From Chryseobacterium gleum (GTDB lineage Bacteria > Bacteroidota > Bacteroidia > Flavobacteriales > Flavobacteriaceae): DNA of 64,000 bases. The position numbers and the translations under genes are program-made. Where the stretch lies: positions 18,556 through 82,555 of the forward strand of contig CAMCVI010000010.1 in NCBI GenBank assembly GCA_945881885.1, in the 5' to 3' direction. Shown here in pieces: positions 1 to 7,818 of the stretch. Within the stretch, counting starts at the first letter, position 1; each line of letters starts with the position of its first letter. The notes beneath the pieces were generated by a model. That model worked only from the letters and a program-made list of their open reading frames with translations, was not told the DNA's origin and ran no database searches.

Positions 1-600
1 TTCTGAAATTTCTTTCATTTCTCCTTCTACCATAGCGATAGAATCAGTTGAAGCCCCAATCATCATATCGATATCAGATAATTCTAATTGTGCACGAGAT
101 GGGTTGATGATGAATTTTCCATCAATTCTTCCCACTCTAGCTTCTGAAATTAAGGTTTCAAAAGGAATGTCTGACAAAGCTAGTGCAGCTGATGCCGCTA
201 ATCCAGCTAAAGCATCTGGCATAACATCTTCGTCATGAGACATTAATTGAATCATAACTTGCACTTCCGCATGGTAATCTGATGGGAAAAGCGGACGTAA
301 TACACGGTCAACTAAACGCATCGTCAACACTTCGCTATCACTTGGACGCGCTTCTCTTTTGAAGAAACCACCAGGAAAACGACCTGCTGCTGCAAATTTT
401 TCACGGTAATCTACCGTCAAAGGTAAAAAGTCAATGCCTGGGCTTGCTTTTCTTGAGGAAACAACTGTACCTAAAATTACAGTATTTCCAATTCTTACTA
501 CTACAGATCCGTCTGCTTGTTTAGCTAAACGACCTGTCTCGATTGTGATGCTTCTGCCATCACCTAAATCGATTTTTTCTACAAATAATTGTGGAATCAT
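1..600 (-). CDS. pnp: Polyribonucleotide nucleotidyltransferase (PNPase), N-terminal part
   Basis: PNPase degrades RNA 3' to 5' using phosphate and is part of mRNA turnover. About 200 N-terminal residues are visible, from the ATG at 600; the rest lies beyond the left edge. The translation begins [18 protein letters not shown] and contains the first RNase PH domain with the family stretches [19 protein letters not shown] and [12 protein letters not shown]. It lies downstream of rpsO on the same strand, the order also found in enterobacteria. A terminator separates the two genes and the 139-nt leader carries a long-loop hairpin (628-674), so pnp may be expressed partly by read-through and partly under leader control. 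Identification is secure; the full length cannot be judged. Confidence 0.97.
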   Translation of the reverse strand, partial: MIPQLFVEKIDLGDGRSITIETGRLAKQADGSVVVRIGNTVILGTVVSSRKASPGIDFLPLTVDYREKFAAAGRFPGGFFKREARPSDSEVLTMRLVDRVLRPLFPSDYHAEVQVMIQLMSHDEDVMPDALAGLAASAALALSDIPFETLISEARVGRIDGKFIINPSRAQLELSDIDMMIGASTDSIAMVEGEMKEISE

Positions 601-627
601 AAATTTAATTCTCAAAGGTTATACAAA

Positions 628-674
628 GGGTTAGTTGTGTTGTTGTTGTAAGTTGTTGTAGTTGTGTCTAACCC
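628..674 (-). promoter_or_regulatory. Inverted repeat with ACA-rich loop in the pnp leader
   Basis: GGGTTAG at 628-634 is an exact reverse complement of CTAACCC at 668-674. The 33-nt loop between them is almost pure GTT/TTG triplets, read as ACAACA on the pnp strand. The mRNA could fold a 7-bp stem with a long unstructured A/C-rich loop 28 nt before the start codon. PNPase leaders in other bacteria are structured and autoregulated; a like role here is inference. Confidence 0.45.
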
Positions 675-710
675 AATGAAAAACCAAACTTTTCTGCGTT
701 GCTTATAATC

Positions 711-733
711 AAAAAGGGGCGCAAAGCCCCTTT
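711..733 (-). terminator. Rho-independent terminator after rpsO
   Basis: On the minus strand, seven nucleotides after the rpsO stop codon, AAAGGGGC (726-733) pairs with GCCCCTTT (713-720) around a 5-nt loop and runs into a short T stretch. It separates rpsO from pnp and probably gives partial termination. Confidence 0.85.
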
Positions 734-739
734 AGTGTA

Positions 740-1009
740 TTATTTTCTAATTCCTAATTCTTTAATTATCTCACGGTATCTTAAGATATCTTTCTTTTTT
801 AAGTAATCTAAAAGACTTCTTCTTTTACCTACTAAAAGCACTAATGATCTTTCTGTGTTGTAATCGTGACGATTTTTTTTCAAGTGTTCTGTTAAGTGCG
901 AAATTCTAAACGTGAATAATGCAATTTGTCCTTCTGCAGAACCTGTGTTTTCTGCTTTTCCTCCGTGTTTAGCGAAGATGTCAGCTTTTGTTTCTTTAGT
1001 CAAATACAT
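740..1009 (-). CDS. rpsO: 30S ribosomal protein S15
   Basis: S15 binds the central domain of 16S rRNA early in 30S assembly. The 89-residue length is standard, and the family core is present: the TGSAEGQIALFTFRI region, then LTEHLKKNRHDYNTERSL, and the C-terminal RRSLLDYLKKKD helix. It has its own promoter (1064-1096) and a roughly 50-nt leader with a hairpin. That fits the feedback control by S15 on its own mRNA known in several bacterial groups, but the mechanism here is inferred. Confidence 0.98.
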   Translation of the reverse strand: MYLTKETKADIFAKHGGKAENTGSAEGQIALFTFRISHLTEHLKKNRHDYNTERSLVLLVGKRRSLLDYLKKKDILRYREIIKELGIRK

Positions 1010-1035
1010 GCTAATATTATTTAAATGATTATTAT

Positions 1036-1058
1036 GTAGATTGAGTTTATCTCAATAC
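1036..1058 (-). promoter_or_regulatory. Hairpin in the rpsO leader, candidate S15 autoregulatory element
   Basis: ATTGAG (1040-1045) pairs with CTCAAT (1051-1056) around a 5-nt loop. The helix continues through GT (1036-1037) with AC (1057-1058) past a 2-nt bulge. It begins close to the predicted transcription start. Flavobacterial S15 leader RNAs have been described, as far as I recall; whether this one matches their consensus needs a covariance search. Confidence 0.5.
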
Positions 1059-1063
1059 GGGTG

Positions 1064-1096
1064 CAAATTTACAAATTAATTTTGAAGTTGCAACTT
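1064..1096 (-). promoter_or_regulatory. rpsO promoter with overlapping palindrome
   Basis: On the minus strand TAAATTTG (1071-1064) is a perfect Bacteroidota -7 element, with TTG (1093-1091) 19 nt upstream as the -33 element. The -33 triplet lies inside a perfect 12-bp palindrome, AAGTTGCAACTT (1085-1096), which could be an operator or chance. Confidence 0.75.
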
Positions 1097-1106
1097 TTAG
1101 CTCTTT

Positions 1107-2399
1107 TTATTTCAACCACAAATTTCTAAACAATTTATTTTTGTCATAATCGGCAGCTTGTTTCTCAATGTTGAAGTAACGATGCCCTCTTGGATCATTA
1201 CCAACTCCAGCCAAATACGCCCAATTTCCCCAATTGCTACAAACGTCATAATCAATTAATTCTTGTTCAAAATACGCTGCGCCAAATCGCCAATCCATGT
1301 TGAGTTCATTGCAAAAATAACTGGCAACATTTTGTCTACCGCGATTACTCATAAATCCGGTTTGTTGCAATTCGAGCATATTGGCATTGATAAAGTCAGA
1401 AGCTGTTGCACCATTTATCCATTGCGAAAGCAGTTTTTCATTTAAGGATTTCGAATTCACTTTTTCGGTTTTTATTCCTTCGTACAAGAAAAATTTCGTT
1501 TGGTGTTTTTTAAACATAAATCGGAAAAAGTCTCTCCAAAGTAATTCAAAAACCAACCAATAAGTGGAATCATTTGCGCCAAACTGCTTTTCGTATTTTT
1601 TAATTTCTGCATAAATTAATCGCGCTGAAATACAACCCATTGCTAACCAAGCAGAAAATTTTGAAGAATAATCAGCACCCACCATTCCGTTTCTAGTTTC
1701 TTTATAAGAAGACAAGCATTGTGTGTCGTAAAAATAATGATGCAATCGCTGAATGGCTTCCGTTTCGCCACCTTTAAATTGTATAACTGCCCTAGAATCG
1801 ATTGTAGTTTTGGCTAAGCCTAAATCTTCTAAAGTTGGTAATTGCAAAGCTGAAATTTTAGGTGAATTAATTTTCGTCGGTGATTCAAATGGCGCTCTTA
1901 TTTCGGAATCTTTTTCTGTTTTTTTTCTGAAATTAGAAAACACATCCGGAATGTCTTTGATAGAAAAAGGCAAATCTTCGGCATGATATAACGTACTTGT
2001 GCTAATTTTTTCTAATTCGCAGCGCAACTTAAATAATTCATCTTGCACTTTTTTCTCCGTTTGTCTTTCTTCAAAAGCAACTTCTCGTTTGGCAAATACT
2101 TTTTGTGCTTTACATTGATTTACAATTTTAGGGATTTCTATTTCAGGTTTTCCTTTTAAAATAAGTAATCCCGAACCCAAAGTTCTTAAACTTGCGTCTA
2201 AATCTTGAAGTGATTCCAACAAAAATTGTGCTCTAAAACTGCCTGTTTTTTTAAATCCGTAGGAAGTGGTTTCAAAATGGGATTCGTCAAAACAATACAC
2301 GGGAATTACATTCTCGCTAATGGCTATTGCTTTCACAAGGGTTTCGTTGTCTTCAATTCGTAAGTCGGTTTTAAACCAAACAATTGCTGTTTTTATCAT
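1107..2399 (-). CDS. Cryptochrome/photolyase, CRY-DASH type
   Basis: A 430-residue photolyase-fold flavoprotein. CRY-DASH proteins repair cyclobutane pyrimidine dimers in single-stranded DNA and may act in light signalling. The N-terminal antenna domain begins AIVWFKTDLRIEDNETL. The FAD domain includes FELLWRDFFRFMFKKH and the DASH signature TGFMSNRGRQNVASYF. It ends with SNWGNW followed by a DPRGHRYFNIEKQAADYD stretch. Asn389 and Trp393 keep the N-x3-W spacing of the flavin N5 contact and the proximal electron-transfer Trp. Its start overlaps the preceding photolyase gene by 4 nt (ATGA), so it is the last gene of the operon. No terminator is visible before the rpsO promoter. Confidence 0.93.
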   Translation of the reverse strand: MIKTAIVWFKTDLRIEDNETLVKAIAISENVIPVYCFDESHFETTSYGFKKTGSFRAQFLLESLQDLDASLRTLGSGLLILKGKPEIEIPKIVNQCKAQKVFAKREVAFEERQTEKKVQDELFKLRCELEKISTSTLYHAEDLPFSIKDIPDVFSNFRKKTEKDSEIRAPFESPTKINSPKISALQLPTLEDLGLAKTTIDSRAVIQFKGGETEAIQRLHHYFYDTQCLSSYKETRNGMVGADYSSKFSAWLAMGCISARLIYAEIKKYEKQFGANDSTYWLVFELLWRDFFRFMFKKHQTKFFLYEGIKTEKVNSKSLNEKLLSQWINGATASDFINANMLELQQTGFMSNRGRQNVASYFCNELNMDWRFGAAYFEQELIDYDVCSNWGNWAYLAGVGNDPRGHRYFNIEKQAADYDKNKLFRNLWLK

Positions 2400-3931
2400 A
2401 ACTCATTGATGTTTTTCAAATAATAATCCGCTTGCTCTAACAAGGCGACTTTATCATCGGGTTTCATTTTTCGCCATACATTATACATCATTCCGATGCG
2501 GGGATTTTTGCCTAATTTGTCTTCATTTTTATCATAAAAATTCCAATACAAACTATTGAACGGACAGGCTTTTTCACCCGTTTTTATTGCTTTTTTATAA
2601 TAGCAGCTTCCGCAAAAATGACTCATTTTGTCAATATAAGACGCTGAACTTACATAGGGTTTTGTGCCAACAATACCGCCATCAGCAAACTGACTCATGC
2701 CGCGTGTATTCGTAATTTCCACCCATTCAATGGCGTCAATATAAATACCCAAATACCACGCATCGACTTCATCAGGATGAATTCCGGCTAATAGGGCAAA
2801 ATTCCCAGTAATCATCAATCGCTGAATATGGTGGGCGTAAGCGTAATTTAAGGATTGGTTAATCGTGTCTTTCAAACAATTCATTTTTGTTTTGCCGGTC
2901 CAAAACCATGCTGGAAGTTGGTTTTCGTTATTGAAATAATTCATTGTGGCAAATTCTGGCATTTTTTTCCAATAAATTCCACGCATGTATTCGCGCCAGC
3001 CGATAATTTGGCGCACAAATCCTTCCAACTGATTGTAAGCGATTTCTTCAGGGCGATTTTCCCATTCTGTAATGGCTCGATTAATCACTTCCAAAGGTGA
3101 AATCAATTTTATATTCATCGAAAACGAAATTCTGGCATGGTACAACGACCATTCGTTTGGTGTCATAGCATCTTGATAACTTCCAAAAAGCGCTAAACAT
3201 TCGGTTACAAAAAAATCGAGTAATTCTAAGGATTGGGCTCTGTTGACGGGCCATACAAAATTTTCAGCATCAATAGTTCCGATGGTTTTGATGTCTGTTT
3301 TTTGAACTTCAGAAACGATTTTCGAAACATTATTATTGAAAACCAAAGGCGGGGTTGATTTGTGATCTTTTGGCAATTTTTTTCTGTTTTCGCCGTCATA
3401 ATTCCATTTTCCAGTCAAAGGTTTATCGCCATTCATTAAAATATGGTGCTTTTTGCGCATCATGTGGTAAAAACTTTCCATCAAAAATGTTTTTTTACCT
3501 TCAAAAAAATCACCTAATTCGTTTCTAGAACTCATAAAATGTTCCGAATCGCAAACTGAAGTTGGTATAGATAGCGATTGGCACAAATTTTTCAGCTGTT
3601 CATCCAAACGGTATTCGTCAGGAAATTGGTATTCAAAATGGGTGAATTGCTCTTTTTCAACTAAAAACAGAATATTTTTTTTAAACGATTGTAAATTGGA
3701 TGCATCATTCAAATGCAAATAAATAACTCGATGTTTTTGCGATTGTAATTCGGCCGAAAATTGTTGCATTGCCGAGAAAAAACCAACCACTTTTTGAATA
3801 TGATGTTGTGCATAATCGGTTTCTGTGCGAATTTCCATCAAAACATAAGTCACGGAACCATCCACAACTTGAAACCAAGAATGATTGCAGTTTAATTGAT
3901 CTCCGAGAAGTAATCGTAACGTTTTTGACAT
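2396..3931 (-). CDS. FeS-BCP type (6-4) photolyase, PhrB-like
   Basis: A 511-residue photolyase of the iron-sulfur bacterial cryptochrome/photolyase group, whose model is Agrobacterium PhrB. That enzyme repairs (6-4) photoproducts and carries FAD, a ribolumazine antenna and a [4Fe-4S] cluster. The four cluster cysteines are all present: Cys352, Cys440, Cys443 and Cys456. Their spacing equals PhrB (350, 438, 441, 454 from memory), each offset by two. The adjacent His367-His368 match the active-site pair. The N-terminus (MSKTLRLLLGDQLN) is typical of the group. It sits 78 nt after DUF2256 and overlaps CRY-DASH by 4 nt. The cofactors are inferred from homology. Confidence 0.93.
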   Translation of the reverse strand: MSKTLRLLLGDQLNCNHSWFQVVDGSVTYVLMEIRTETDYAQHHIQKVVGFFSAMQQFSAELQSQKHRVIYLHLNDASNLQSFKKNILFLVEKEQFTHFEYQFPDEYRLDEQLKNLCQSLSIPTSVCDSEHFMSSRNELGDFFEGKKTFLMESFYHMMRKKHHILMNGDKPLTGKWNYDGENRKKLPKDHKSTPPLVFNNNVSKIVSEVQKTDIKTIGTIDAENFVWPVNRAQSLELLDFFVTECLALFGSYQDAMTPNEWSLYHARISFSMNIKLISPLEVINRAITEWENRPEEIAYNQLEGFVRQIIGWREYMRGIYWKKMPEFATMNYFNNENQLPAWFWTGKTKMNCLKDTINQSLNYAYAHHIQRLMITGNFALLAGIHPDEVDAWYLGIYIDAIEWVEITNTRGMSQFADGGIVGTKPYVSSASYIDKMSHFCGSCYYKKAIKTGEKACPFNSLYWNFYDKNEDKLGKNPRIGMMYNVWRKMKPDDKVALLEQADYYLKNINEL

Positions 3932-3982
3932 TTTATTTATTTAAACATTAAAGGATTTAAAAAATTTAAAGATATTGTATGA

Positions 3983-4030
3983 TTTTCAATTTTTCAATCT
4001 TTAAATCATTCAATTTTTTAATCTTTCATT
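3983..4030. repeat. Phased octamer array, six units
   Basis: Six consecutive 8-mers can be laid end to end: TTTTCAAT, TTTTCAAT, CTTTAAAT, CATTCAAT, TTTTTAAT, CTTTCATT. The array overlaps the 3' end of the DUF2256 gene and fills part of the spacer before the PhrB-like gene. It belongs with the other period-7/8/9 arrays of this window. Confidence 0.55.
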
Positions 4031-4156
4031 CCTACATCTATCACTACAATATTTTACTTCGTCCCAAACTTTCTCCCATTTTTTCCGCCAAGTGAATGGT
4101 TTTTGGCAAACGATACACAGTTTAGTCGGTAGGTTTTGTTTTTTTACTCCTTTCAT
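4010..4156 (-). CDS. DUF2256 small zinc-ribbon protein
   Basis: A 48-residue protein, short enough to be missed by ordinary ORF cut-offs. It begins [14 protein letters not shown] and carries the DUF2256 core: two cysteines (Cys14, Cys17), [18 protein letters not shown], then Cys37 and Cys41, a likely four-Cys metal site. Its start lies 1 nt after the stop of the DUF2071 gene and its stop is 78 nt before the PhrB-like gene. DUF2256 genes are often found beside photolyase genes, from memory; the function is unknown. The close fit to the family pattern and the tight operon position make it very likely real. Confidence 0.9.
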   Translation of the reverse strand: MKGVKKQNLPTKLCIVCQKPFTWRKKWEKVWDEVKYCSDRCRNERLKN

Positions 4157-4157
4157 T

Positions 4158-4877
4158 TTACACTGCTAGTTGATTTCTTTCCCATTCGATTCCTACTTTG
4201 GATCCTTTAGCAATAAAAACTGCTGCTGGTTTTGTTTCATTAAGAATTGCAAAATCCGTTCCATACATCGCTTGAAAGTCGCACTCAATTTTATAATCTG
4301 AAATGGTATGCGTTTTCCAACTTGGATGTTGCAATTTGTATTCTTCTGTTTTGGTGTCGTTTACTTTGGTGAAGCCGTAGTAATGGTCGTAAATAAATTG
4401 TTCTAAACTATTGTTTTTCATTTTGTCCGTTCCGAATGAATACGATACCTCCATGTTATTCCATTTGGAATTTACCAGCCATTCAAATTTTATTTTTTGG
4501 AAATCTGAATTTACTTCTTGTTCGTGTTTTGTCGGTACAACAGTATAATGCTCTTTGTATAATTTATTGGCAACCCAAGCCACAATTGGGTACGGAATGG
4601 TTTCGTTGATAAAAACTACGCCTCTTTTTATTTGATTGCCTTCTTTTCGAACAACATAAAAGCGCAAGTTAATTTCTTCAAAAGTTCCAAACCACGGAAT
4701 TGGGACATTAAATAATTGAGTATTTTTAAACATAAAGCCCACTAAACTAATGTAGCATTTGTCTTCAAACAAGTCGATTTCAACTCCTTTTGGCAGGTAC
4801 GGAAGTAAAATTTGTGGATCAATTTCATAATTTGCCATGATGATATTTTCCCAATCTGCTTTTAAGAATAGTGCCAT
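4158..4877 (-). CDS. DUF2071/YqjF-like protein
   Basis: A 239-residue protein resembling the YqjF/DUF2071 family, whose biochemical role is unknown. Family-like stretches are the N-terminal [24 protein letters not shown], the following [28 protein letters not shown] region, and [22 protein letters not shown]. No signal peptide or membrane segment is evident, so it should be cytoplasmic. Its ATG overlaps the stop of the upstream photolyase-like gene by 1 nt (TAATG), which suggests translational coupling within the photolyase operon. The family call comes from recall and should be checked by profile search. Confidence 0.75.
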   Translation of the reverse strand: MALFLKADWENIIMANYEIDPQILLPYLPKGVEIDLFEDKCYISLVGFMFKNTQLFNVPIPWFGTFEEINLRFYVVRKEGNQIKRGVVFINETIPYPIVAWVANKLYKEHYTVVPTKHEQEVNSDFQKIKFEWLVNSKWNNMEVSYSFGTDKMKNNSLEQFIYDHYYGFTKVNDTKTEEYKLQHPSWKTHTISDYKIECDFQAMYGTDFAILNETKPAAVFIAKGSKVGIEWERNQLAV

Positions 4878-6367
4878 TATTGTGTTTTCTTTTTTGTTTT
4901 TCGATTCGGATTACTTACATGTTTTTTCAATATTCGTTTGCCTTCTTCTTTCACTTCTTCTTTTTTTCGAAAGCTCCACACGATATCGCTGGCATATTTT
5001 CTTGTTTCTTCTATGTTTACAATTGGTGCGGGATAATCTTTCCCGATGATACAGTTGTAAAATTGCTGTTCCATTTCGTTCATTTTCCATGGTTCATGAA
5101 GCAATGAAACTGGAACTTCAGCTAATTCGGGCAACCATTTTTTAATAAAAATACCATCAGCATCATGCTCTTCGGAGTTTTTTATCGGACTGTAAATTCG
5201 TATGGTATTAATTCCTGTCGTGCCTGATTGCATCTGAATTTGAGGGTAATGAATACCTGGTTCGTAATCCAAAAATTGTCTCGCCAAGAAATGCAATTCG
5301 CGCCAATCTTGCCATAAATTAAAGGTAAAAAACGATACGACCATAGCGCGCATCCTGAAATTAATGTAACCTGTTGCAACCAAACATCGCATGCAAGCAT
5401 CTACAATTGGTACACCCGTTTTTCCTTCTTGCCAAGCTTTAATGTAGGTTTCGTTTTTGGGTTTAATCAAAGTGTCATAAGCTCGGTTTGCGTTTTCAAA
5501 TTCCATTTCGCATTCGTCTTCAAATTTTTGAATAAAATGGCAATGCCAATGCAAACGGGAAACGAAATTCAGAATGGCTCGTTTGTTTTTGGAAGTTTCG
5601 TAATGCTGATTTGTATATTGATAAATCATCCGCATACTAATGTTTCCATAGGATAAATAGGGAGACAATCGGCTACAGCCTTTTCTGCTTAAATCTGGTT
5701 TCGAAATGTGTTTGCTGTAATTGACATAGCGCTCTTTGACAAAACTATCCAAATAACGCCACGCCCAATATTCACCACCTCGTTGAAAGTTGGGGTTCGG
5801 AGTTGTAATTTGGATGGGTAATTCGTCTCCTTTTATAGCGTTATATAATTCAGAGTCTAATTCTATCGTTTTTAATTCGGATTCTTTTATGTTTTTAGGA
5901 GTATCGCGCATGACTTGCTCCCAACGTTTGTCCCAATTTTGCCTTGATTTTAATCTGCGAATAACGCCGTGCATTTGAAATTCTTTCCAAGTTATTTCGT
6001 TGGAACTGAAAAACGATTTCATTTCCAAATCGCGGTCATAGGTTACTTTATTTCCTATTTCTTGATGGGAAAAAACGGTTTTCACTTCGAATTTTTTTAT
6101 TAATTCAGAAAAAATGGTTTTTACTTCGTTATGAAAAAAATAGATTTCCGCATTAAAAGGGGCTAGTTTTTTATTCAAATCCTGAATGGATTCGTAAATA
6201 AATCGCCAGTGTCGCACATCTGAATCATCATAATTCATTACGGATGGTTCGAAAAAATAAATTAGCACTAAAGGCAAATCAGATTGGTTGGCATGGTAAA
6301 GTGCTTCGTTATCAACCAAACGAAGGTCACGTTTGAACCATACAATATTGATCGCTTTTTTGGTCAA
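4877..6367 (-). CDS. Photolyase-family flavoprotein with altered flavin pocket
   Basis: A 496-residue cryptochrome/photolyase paralogue that starts at TTG (6367), 2 nt after the flavin reductase stop. The antenna domain opens IVWFKRDLRLVDNEAL. The FAD domain includes CSRLSPYLSYGNIS, RLHWHCHFIQ and AWQEGKTGVPIVDA. Trp312 and Trp355 match the distal and middle Trp of the class I electron-transfer triad. The segment that normally reads N-x3-W beside the flavin is instead HYPQIQMQS: His373 replaces the N5-contacting Asn and Ile377 the proximal Trp. The C-terminal tail is basic and lysine-rich. It may be a sensor or a repair enzyme with different chemistry; similar sequences exist in other marine and freshwater bacteria, as I recall. 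Confidence 0.88.
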   Translation of the reverse strand: MTKKAINIVWFKRDLRLVDNEALYHANQSDLPLVLIYFFEPSVMNYDDSDVRHWRFIYESIQDLNKKLAPFNAEIYFFHNEVKTIFSELIKKFEVKTVFSHQEIGNKVTYDRDLEMKSFFSSNEITWKEFQMHGVIRRLKSRQNWDKRWEQVMRDTPKNIKESELKTIELDSELYNAIKGDELPIQITTPNPNFQRGGEYWAWRYLDSFVKERYVNYSKHISKPDLSRKGCSRLSPYLSYGNISMRMIYQYTNQHYETSKNKRAILNFVSRLHWHCHFIQKFEDECEMEFENANRAYDTLIKPKNETYIKAWQEGKTGVPIVDACMRCLVATGYINFRMRAMVVSFFTFNLWQDWRELHFLARQFLDYEPGIHYPQIQMQSGTTGINTIRIYSPIKNSEEHDADGIFIKKWLPELAEVPVSLLHEPWKMNEMEQQFYNCIIGKDYPAPIVNIEETRKYASDIVWSFRKKEEVKEEGKRILKKHVSNPNRKTKKKTQ

Positions 6368-6369
6368 AA

Positions 6370-7020
6370 TTAAATTAGTGAAGTAATTGTTTTATCAGGT
6401 TTGGCATAACTCAATCTTGAAATCTGCTTAGTTTTGTGATAGCTATCTAATCCGGAACAAGTTATGGATTCAGCTTTTTCAATGTCTAGAAAACCATCTT
6501 TTTGCAAACAGTTTTCTGGGAAATAAACATCTTTCACTTCACCAATTAATAAAACCGTATTGTTGATTGAAAGTGTTATTTTTTCTTTAAATTCCATGGC
6601 CAATTGTATGTTGCTTTCTTTTACAAAAGGCGCAAAAAAGTTATTTTTAAATTCAGTTGTTAAGCCAGTTTCGTCAAATTCTGAGCAATCTCTGTCATAT
6701 CTAGCTGATGTTTGATGAGCTTGTTTATGAATTTTTTCGGTAATATGGTTGATGGTATAAAAACCTGTTTCTAAAATATTTTCTAGCGTGTGACGTGCAA
6801 CAGCTCCTGGACGAAACACCATTCCAAATAATGGTGGATTGCTTCCAATATGTAAAATAGAATCTACAATAGCCAAATTGGTTTGACTTTTTATGTTTTG
6901 TGTGCCAATTAATCCAATGCTTTTAAAACCACCTAAGCTATTTGCAAAGTGCACACGTTCTTGTTTTTCCATGTTCAAAATTTGCTCATGGGTAATATGT
7001 TTTACTAAAGTTTCACCCAT
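6370..7020 (-). CDS. Flavin reductase family protein
   Basis: A 216-residue FMN-binding split-barrel protein. The family binds FMN or FAD and transfers electrons from NAD(P)H or acts as an oxidoreductase subunit. The visible pattern is an N-terminal strand (KSIGLIGTQN), the central PPLFGMVFRPGAVARHTLENI followed by TGFYTINHI, and a later SINNTVLLIGEVKDVYFPE strand. Its start overlaps the DUF2452-like gene by 16 nt and it precedes a photolyase-like gene by 2 nt. A role in reducing the flavin of the three photolyases is attractive but only inferred from position. Confidence 0.85.
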   Translation of the reverse strand: MGETLVKHITHEQILNMEKQERVHFANSLGGFKSIGLIGTQNIKSQTNLAIVDSILHIGSNPPLFGMVFRPGAVARHTLENILETGFYTINHITEKIHKQAHQTSARYDRDCSEFDETGLTTEFKNNFFAPFVKESNIQLAMEFKEKITLSINNTVLLIGEVKDVYFPENCLQKDGFLDIEKAESITCSGLDSYHKTKQISRLSYAKPDKTITSLI

Positions 7021-7400
7021 TTTTTATCGCTATTTAATTGAAAGGTTCCAATATGCTCTTTGTTCCATTCGTTTGGTGGAATTAAGGACAAAAAATAAGT
7101 GGCATTACCCGATGAATATAAATGATAAATCTCTCCGATAATTGGTTCAAATGAAAATTTTGAATTGTAAACCAATTCATTCCATTCAAATTCTTCCATT
7201 AAATTTTGGTACTGTAATTTTAGTTCATTGAATTTATTTTCAAATTCTTTGTTCACATTTCTAACGCCCCTGCCTTTCCATGCGGCAACATCATCAACTT
7301 TAATTATAGGCGCACTTACAGTTGTTGCATAAGGTAAAAAACTTGCATTGTATCCATTTTCCTCTGAATAAACAACATTATCAGGCTTTTTGTTTTCCAT
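7005..7400 (-). CDS. DUF2452-like protein
   Basis: A 131-residue soluble protein that I match, with moderate certainty, to DUF2452. It begins MENKKPDNVVYSEENGYNAS and continues with LPYATTVSAPIIKVDDVAAWKGRG. A central helix follows, and the second half (IGEIYHLY, YFLSLIPPNEW) is strand-rich. No catalytic motif is recognised. It is the second gene of the photolyase operon, 8 nt after the TIGR03643-type gene, and overlaps the flavin reductase gene by 16 nt. Function unknown; the position suggests a link to the photolyases. Confidence 0.65.
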   Translation of the reverse strand: MENKKPDNVVYSEENGYNASFLPYATTVSAPIIKVDDVAAWKGRGVRNVNKEFENKFNELKLQYQNLMEEFEWNELVYNSKFSFEPIIGEIYHLYSSGNATYFLSLIPPNEWNKEHIGTFQLNSDKKWVKL

Positions 7401-7408
7401 TTTTTCTT

Positions 7409-7711
7409 TTATCTTTTTGATATTTTATTATTAGAAATAGCTCTTTGTAATTTGCATTTGAATCTGTCAATACCATCAGCACGTTTTGCTGCATGCTTGG
7501 TTTTACAATTTTCAACACGTTTTCGCCACAGTTTGTAACTTGAAAATTTTAATTCTTTTTTCATTAAAGCTTTTACATCCGCCTCAGCTAAGCCAAATTG
7601 AAATTTTATGGCATCAAAAGGTGTTCTGTCTTCCCAAGCCATTTCGATAATTCTATCAATGGCGATGTCGTCTAATTCAGTTTTTTGCGTAACAGGCATT
7701 TTGTTTAACAT
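7409..7711 (-). CDS. TIGR03643/DUF2805 family protein, first gene of photolyase operon
   Basis: A 100-residue protein of the TIGR03643 (DUF2805) family. Its pattern is DIAIDRIIEMAWEDRTPFDAIKFQFGLAEADVKALMKKEL, followed by SSYKLWRKRVE and a lysine/arginine-rich tail. The helix-turn-helix-like first half and very basic C-terminus suggest nucleic-acid binding, but no function is established that I know of. A good promoter lies at 7730-7759. An alternative ATG at residue 5 would shorten it slightly. These genes are often found near photolyases and DUF2256, as far as I recall, and all three occur here in one operon. Confidence 0.85.
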   Translation of the reverse strand: MLNKMPVTQKTELDDIAIDRIIEMAWEDRTPFDAIKFQFGLAEADVKALMKKELKFSSYKLWRKRVENCKTKHAAKRADGIDRFKCKLQRAISNNKISKR

Positions 7712-7729
7712 TAATTAAAAAATAATAAA

Positions 7730-7759
7730 CAAAATTAAGTAGAATAATTTGATTTTCAA
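7730..7759 (-). promoter_or_regulatory. Promoter of the photolyase operon
   Basis: On the minus strand TTG (7759-7757) is followed 19 nt later by TAATTTTG (7737-7730), a complete Bacteroidota -33/-7 pair. The -7 element ends 18 nt before the start codon of the first operon gene. Confidence 0.8.
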
Positions 7760-7772
7760 TACTGGAAGTAAA

Positions 7773-7804
7773 TAAAAAATCCGTTACTTAAATTAATGTA
7801 ACGG
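7773..7804 (-). terminator. Terminator after the GAF-domain gene
   Basis: CCGTTAC (7781-7787) and GTAACGG (7798-7804) form a 7-bp stem with a 10-nt loop. Read on the minus strand it follows the GAF gene stop by 14 nt and ends in ATTTTTTATTT. It isolates that gene from the photolyase operon downstream. Confidence 0.8.
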
Positions 7805-7818
7805 GTGTAACTATTTTT

